The notes under the pieces are model-generated. The model was not told where the DNA came from, did no database searches, and worked only from the letters and a program-made list of their open reading frames with translations. Positions 5,241 through 7,385 of a stretch of 7,385 nucleotides of DNA are shown here, piece after piece. Location: positions 1-7,385 of the forward strand of contig VFJU01000208.1 in assembly GCA_009885905.1 (NCBI GenBank). Reading direction: 5' to 3'. Every line of letters starts with the position of its first letter. Within the stretch, counting starts at the first letter, position 1. The stretch is from Verrucomicrobiota bacterium. GTDB taxonomy: Bacteria > Verrucomicrobiota > Verrucomicrobiia > Verrucomicrobiales > Akkermansiaceae. The position numbers and the translations under genes were made by a program.

Positions 5241-6211
5241 ATGGAACAGGTTTCCACCCAGTGGTTCGGCGAGACTTCGGAGAACAATGGTCGCTCTCGC
5301 GTAACGACCGTATCGCGACCCATGCGCTGGCAAAATCGGCAACCATGCGAGTGATCCGCAAGCGCTGCAACCATCCCCGGAATGGTGTTAAGGACCGACT
5401 TTGACGGAGTATCCAGAGTAGGAATTGAATGTAGCAATTCCCTAGTGTAGGCGTGGAGAGGGTTAGAAAAAAGCTCTTGGGCGCTTGCGCGTTCCACAAC
5501 TCGCCCTGCATACATCACCACCACGTCATCACATGTTTCCGCAATAACTCCGAGGTCGTGAGTGATGAGAATCGTCGACATTCCGATCTCTGACTGCAAG
5601 CGGTCCATTAGGTCAAGAATTTGCGCTTGCACGGTCACATCAAGCGCAGTTGTCGGCTCGTCGGCGATTAGTAGTGATGGTTTGCAGGCAAGTGCAATTG
5701 CGATTACCACCCGCTGCCGCATACCACCTGATAGATGATGCGGATAATCCATCATCCGCTTCTCTGGAGCGGGAATACGGACGAGATCGAGCATCTCCTT
5801 CGCAGCATGCCAAGCGTCTTTTTTTGATAGATTTTTATGAATCAAGAAAACTTCAGCGACTTGGCGACCGATGCGATGAAGCGGATTGAGAGCCGCCATG
5901 GGTTCTTGAAAAATCACACCGATATCACCACCTCGGATTTTTTGAAGCTCCCTGTCACTGGCCTTAACTAAATCCCGCCCTTTGAAATAAATGTGCCCTC
6001 CGAGAATTTTTCCTGTCGGTTGAGGAAGCAAGCGCACGATAGACATTGCCGTCACACTTTTTCCACAACCAGACTCACCGACGATTCCAAGAGTCTTACC
6101 CTCAGCCACAGAGAACGACACCTGGTCTACCGCTCGGATTAACCCGCGATCGGTTTCGAACGAGGTAATGAGCTTGTCCACCTCTAGAATGATTTCCGGT
6201 GGCTCGCTCAT
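5225..6211 (-). CDS. Peptide ABC transporter ATPase, OppD/DppD type
   Basis: This is the first ATPase of the importer, expected to pair with the OppF-type subunit. The 328 residues show Walker A GESGCGKS (45-52), Q-loop FQEP (101-104), signature LSGGMRQR (160-167), Walker B LLIADEP (180-186), D-loop around ALD (189-191) and switch H218. FQEPMAALNPLHRIGRQ and DVTVQAQILDLM are typical of OppD/DppD. The C-terminal domain NTIPGMVAALADHSHGCRF is recognisable, but the usual C-x6-C-x6-C-type set is replaced by two CxxC pairs, C291/C294 and C322/C325. Its ATG shares bases with the TGA of the binding-protein gene (ATGA, 6208-6211), a classic sign of coupled translation, and its 3' end overlaps oppF by 16 bp. 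The substrate could be oligopeptides, dipeptides or a modified peptide. Confidence 0.94.
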   Translation of the reverse strand: MSEPPEIILEVDKLITSFETDRGLIRAVDQVSFSVAEGKTLGIVGESGCGKSVTAMSIVRLLPQPTGKILGGHIYFKGRDLVKASDRELQKIRGGDIGVIFQEPMAALNPLHRIGRQVAEVFLIHKNLSKKDAWHAAKEMLDLVRIPAPEKRMMDYPHHLSGGMRQRVVIAIALACKPSLLIADEPTTALDVTVQAQILDLMDRLQSEIGMSTILITHDLGVIAETCDDVVVMYAGRVVERASAQELFSNPLHAYTRELLHSIPTLDTPSKSVLNTIPGMVAALADHSHGCRFCQRMGRDTVVTRERPLFSEVSPNHWVETCSICYQP

Positions 6212-7385
6212 GGTTCAACAGGTACAGTGGATGGCGCGACGATGCGATATTCATCAACGACTCGCGTGGATTCTTTGAAAACCTTGCCCTCGCGACGCGC
6301 GGCTTGTGTCTCGGCCTTTACAGAAGAATCAATCCAAAGGACGTGGGTTTCGTGGGGTTCATAGGTGACTGGCGGACTGAAACGAGTGTTCTCGCAGTCA
6401 GGCCATTTAACCCATCGCCAATATCCAACTTTCACGAAATCGATCGCATATCCCGGAACAAAAATCGCTTCATCGTGCATGATCCGTTGAAGTTTTCCTG
6501 CAGCATTCGAAAGCTCCTCTTCACTGGCAGCACTTCTAACAATATCGCACAGCTGATCGGTATCGGGACGAGCCCATACAAAAATATTATTCGTATCAGG
6601 TTTAGGATTACCCTTTTCGTCTCGGGCGTTGGTGGAGTGCAGGAATTCATAAAAGTCCGGTCCCGGTGGACTGGTATTCCAAGACGAAAAAGTCATTTCG
6701 TGCTGCTTCTGCATCTCCATCTTGTACGCCACGGTTGGCTCAAGCCCGTCGAGTCTAAGTTCAAGTCCGCAAGGTTTTGCATCCTCACGCAGCAGAGAGA
6801 ACATGCGATCATAAATGGGGAGACTAGGGTAACTGAAAGCGACCGAGAGACGAGTTCCATCTGATTTTTTCAAAATACCATCAGCACCTTCAACCGCGTA
6901 GCCTGCTTTGGCAAAGGAATCACGCGCGGACTTAATCGAGTAAGGACGTGCCCGAATGGTTAGATCACCAAGTTTGCCGTATCCCTCATTAAACGAATTT
7001 AATCGCTGATAGTCACCACGAAATATCACGTCGATGACCTTCTGCCAATTTATCGCATGATTGATACCGATCCTGACATCGCGGTTGTCTAAAGGTGGCT
7101 TACTAACATTCATATAGAGCCCAAGAGGCACTCGAGGGTATTGTTTATAAAAAGTGGTCCGCTCGATATAACCGTCATAAACCGGTGGCATTTCAGACTT
7201 TTCGTACCAGAGTTCCGGACGAGTGATGAGAAAAGTATCCAATTCTCCAGCGCGAAAAAGTTCAAAGGCTTTCGACTCGTCCCGCACCACTGTACTGACC
7301 AGTTTGTCGGGATTGAATCGGTAACGATAAAATTTTCGATCTTTTGCCCACCAGTCATTCACGCGGGTCTGAGTGATTGAAACGC
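6208..7385 (-). CDS. Peptide ABC transporter solute-binding protein, YejA/OppA-like, C-terminal part, cut by window edge
   Basis: This is the periplasmic substrate-binding protein (SBP family 5) of the importer. The visible 391 residues are roughly the C-terminal two thirds of a family of about 500-600 residues; the signal peptide lies beyond the right edge. The frame is open to the edge and begins VSITQTRVNDWWAKDRKFYR, so a GTG at 7362 is an internal valine, not the start. Family landmarks are FRAGELD (43-49) and the stretch LGLYMNVSKPPLDNRDVRIG (about 87-106). The order RVNDWWAKD, FRAGELD, then MNVSKPPLDNRDVR resembles YejA, the microcin C/oligopeptide binder, more than classical OppA, but this is by memory of the family and unproven. 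About 40 residues after HVLWIDSSVK look like a charged C-terminal extension (QAARREGKVFKE). The TGA overlaps the OppD-type ATG by 4 bp. Confidence 0.87.
   Translation of the reverse strand, partial: VSITQTRVNDWWAKDRKFYRYRFNPDKLVSTVVRDESKAFELFRAGELDTFLITRPELWYEKSEMPPVYDGYIERTTFYKQYPRVPLGLYMNVSKPPLDNRDVRIGINHAINWQKVIDVIFRGDYQRLNSFNEGYGKLGDLTIRARPYSIKSARDSFAKAGYAVEGADGILKKSDGTRLSVAFSYPSLPIYDRMFSLLREDAKPCGLELRLDGLEPTVAYKMEMQKQHEMTFSSWNTSPPGPDFYEFLHSTNARDEKGNPKPDTNNIFVWARPDTDQLCDIVRSAASEEELSNAAGKLQRIMHDEAIFVPGYAIDFVKVGYWRWVKWPDCENTRFSPPVTYEPHETHVLWIDSSVKAETQAARREGKVFKESTRVVDEYRIVAPSTVPVEP

Noticed and set aside
5241..5342. A 34-residue N-terminal extension of the OppF-type ATPase
   Set aside because: The extra stretch overlaps the oppD coding sequence in another frame, and family members start close to MLSTVSTSSLLSVKNL.
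5225..5360. Frameshift as the cause of the odd OppD C-terminus
   Set aside because: The frame still reads the expected ending SPNHWVE followed by cysteines, and the overlap with oppF is normal, so the sequence looks intact.
5077..5511. A 144-codon minus-strand open frame across the oppD/oppF junction
   Set aside because: It overlaps two strongly supported ATPase genes in another frame and shows no domain; the composition is that of a shadow frame.
6199..6864. A 221-codon plus-strand open frame opposite the binding-protein gene
   Set aside because: It lies wholly antisense to a clear family-5 binding protein and has no recognisable motif.

Overview
The window is a compact stretch of bacterial chromosome with about half G+C and nearly all of it coding. 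Most genes are recognisable housekeeping or transport genes. I infer a Gram-negative, menaquinone-using bacterium, possibly of the Verrucomicrobiota/PVC type. The basis is a compact MenE, an AccD whose N-terminus looks like that lineage, and a lack of clear Shine-Dalgarno sequences ahead of the genes. The taxonomic call is tentative.

Layout. Bases 1-2553 (minus strand) read asnS, menC, menE. This is asparaginyl-tRNA synthetase followed 5 bp later by o-succinylbenzoate synthase, which overlaps by 19 bp the start of o-succinylbenzoate-CoA ligase; menE runs off the left edge. A consensus-like -35 element and a 24-bp interrupted palindrome lie just upstream of asnS. Bases 2669-3152 (minus strand) hold a small two-gene unit: a 68-residue protein with a signal or anchor segment that I do not recognise, followed by a double-CDGSH iron-sulfur protein. 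Bases 3153-3347 are a divergent control region holding several inverted repeats and a possible 13-codon leader ORF. Bases 3348-4178 (plus strand) encode AccD, the carboxyltransferase beta subunit of acetyl-CoA carboxylase. Bases 4218-7385 (minus strand) are the downstream end of a peptide ABC-transporter operon: a YejA/OppA-like solute-binding protein (5' end outside the window), then OppD-type and OppF-type ATPases. These three are joined by short overlaps of 4 and 16 bp. The two permease genes are not between them and would have to lie upstream or elsewhere.

How the genes work together. MenC and MenE catalyse consecutive steps of menaquinone synthesis. The binding protein and the two ATPases form parts of one importer. 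AsnS and AccD serve translation and fatty-acid synthesis. The CDGSH protein is a likely redox or iron-sulfur protein.

I see no mobile element, CRISPR array, rRNA, tRNA or defence system, and no clearly new multi-gene system. The points most worth a second look are the rearranged C-terminal cysteine motifs of the two transporter ATPases, the palindrome and possible leaderless promoter of asnS, the structured accD leader, the conserved-looking pairing to be tested for the small exported protein with the CDGSH protein, and the absence of ribosome-binding sites throughout.
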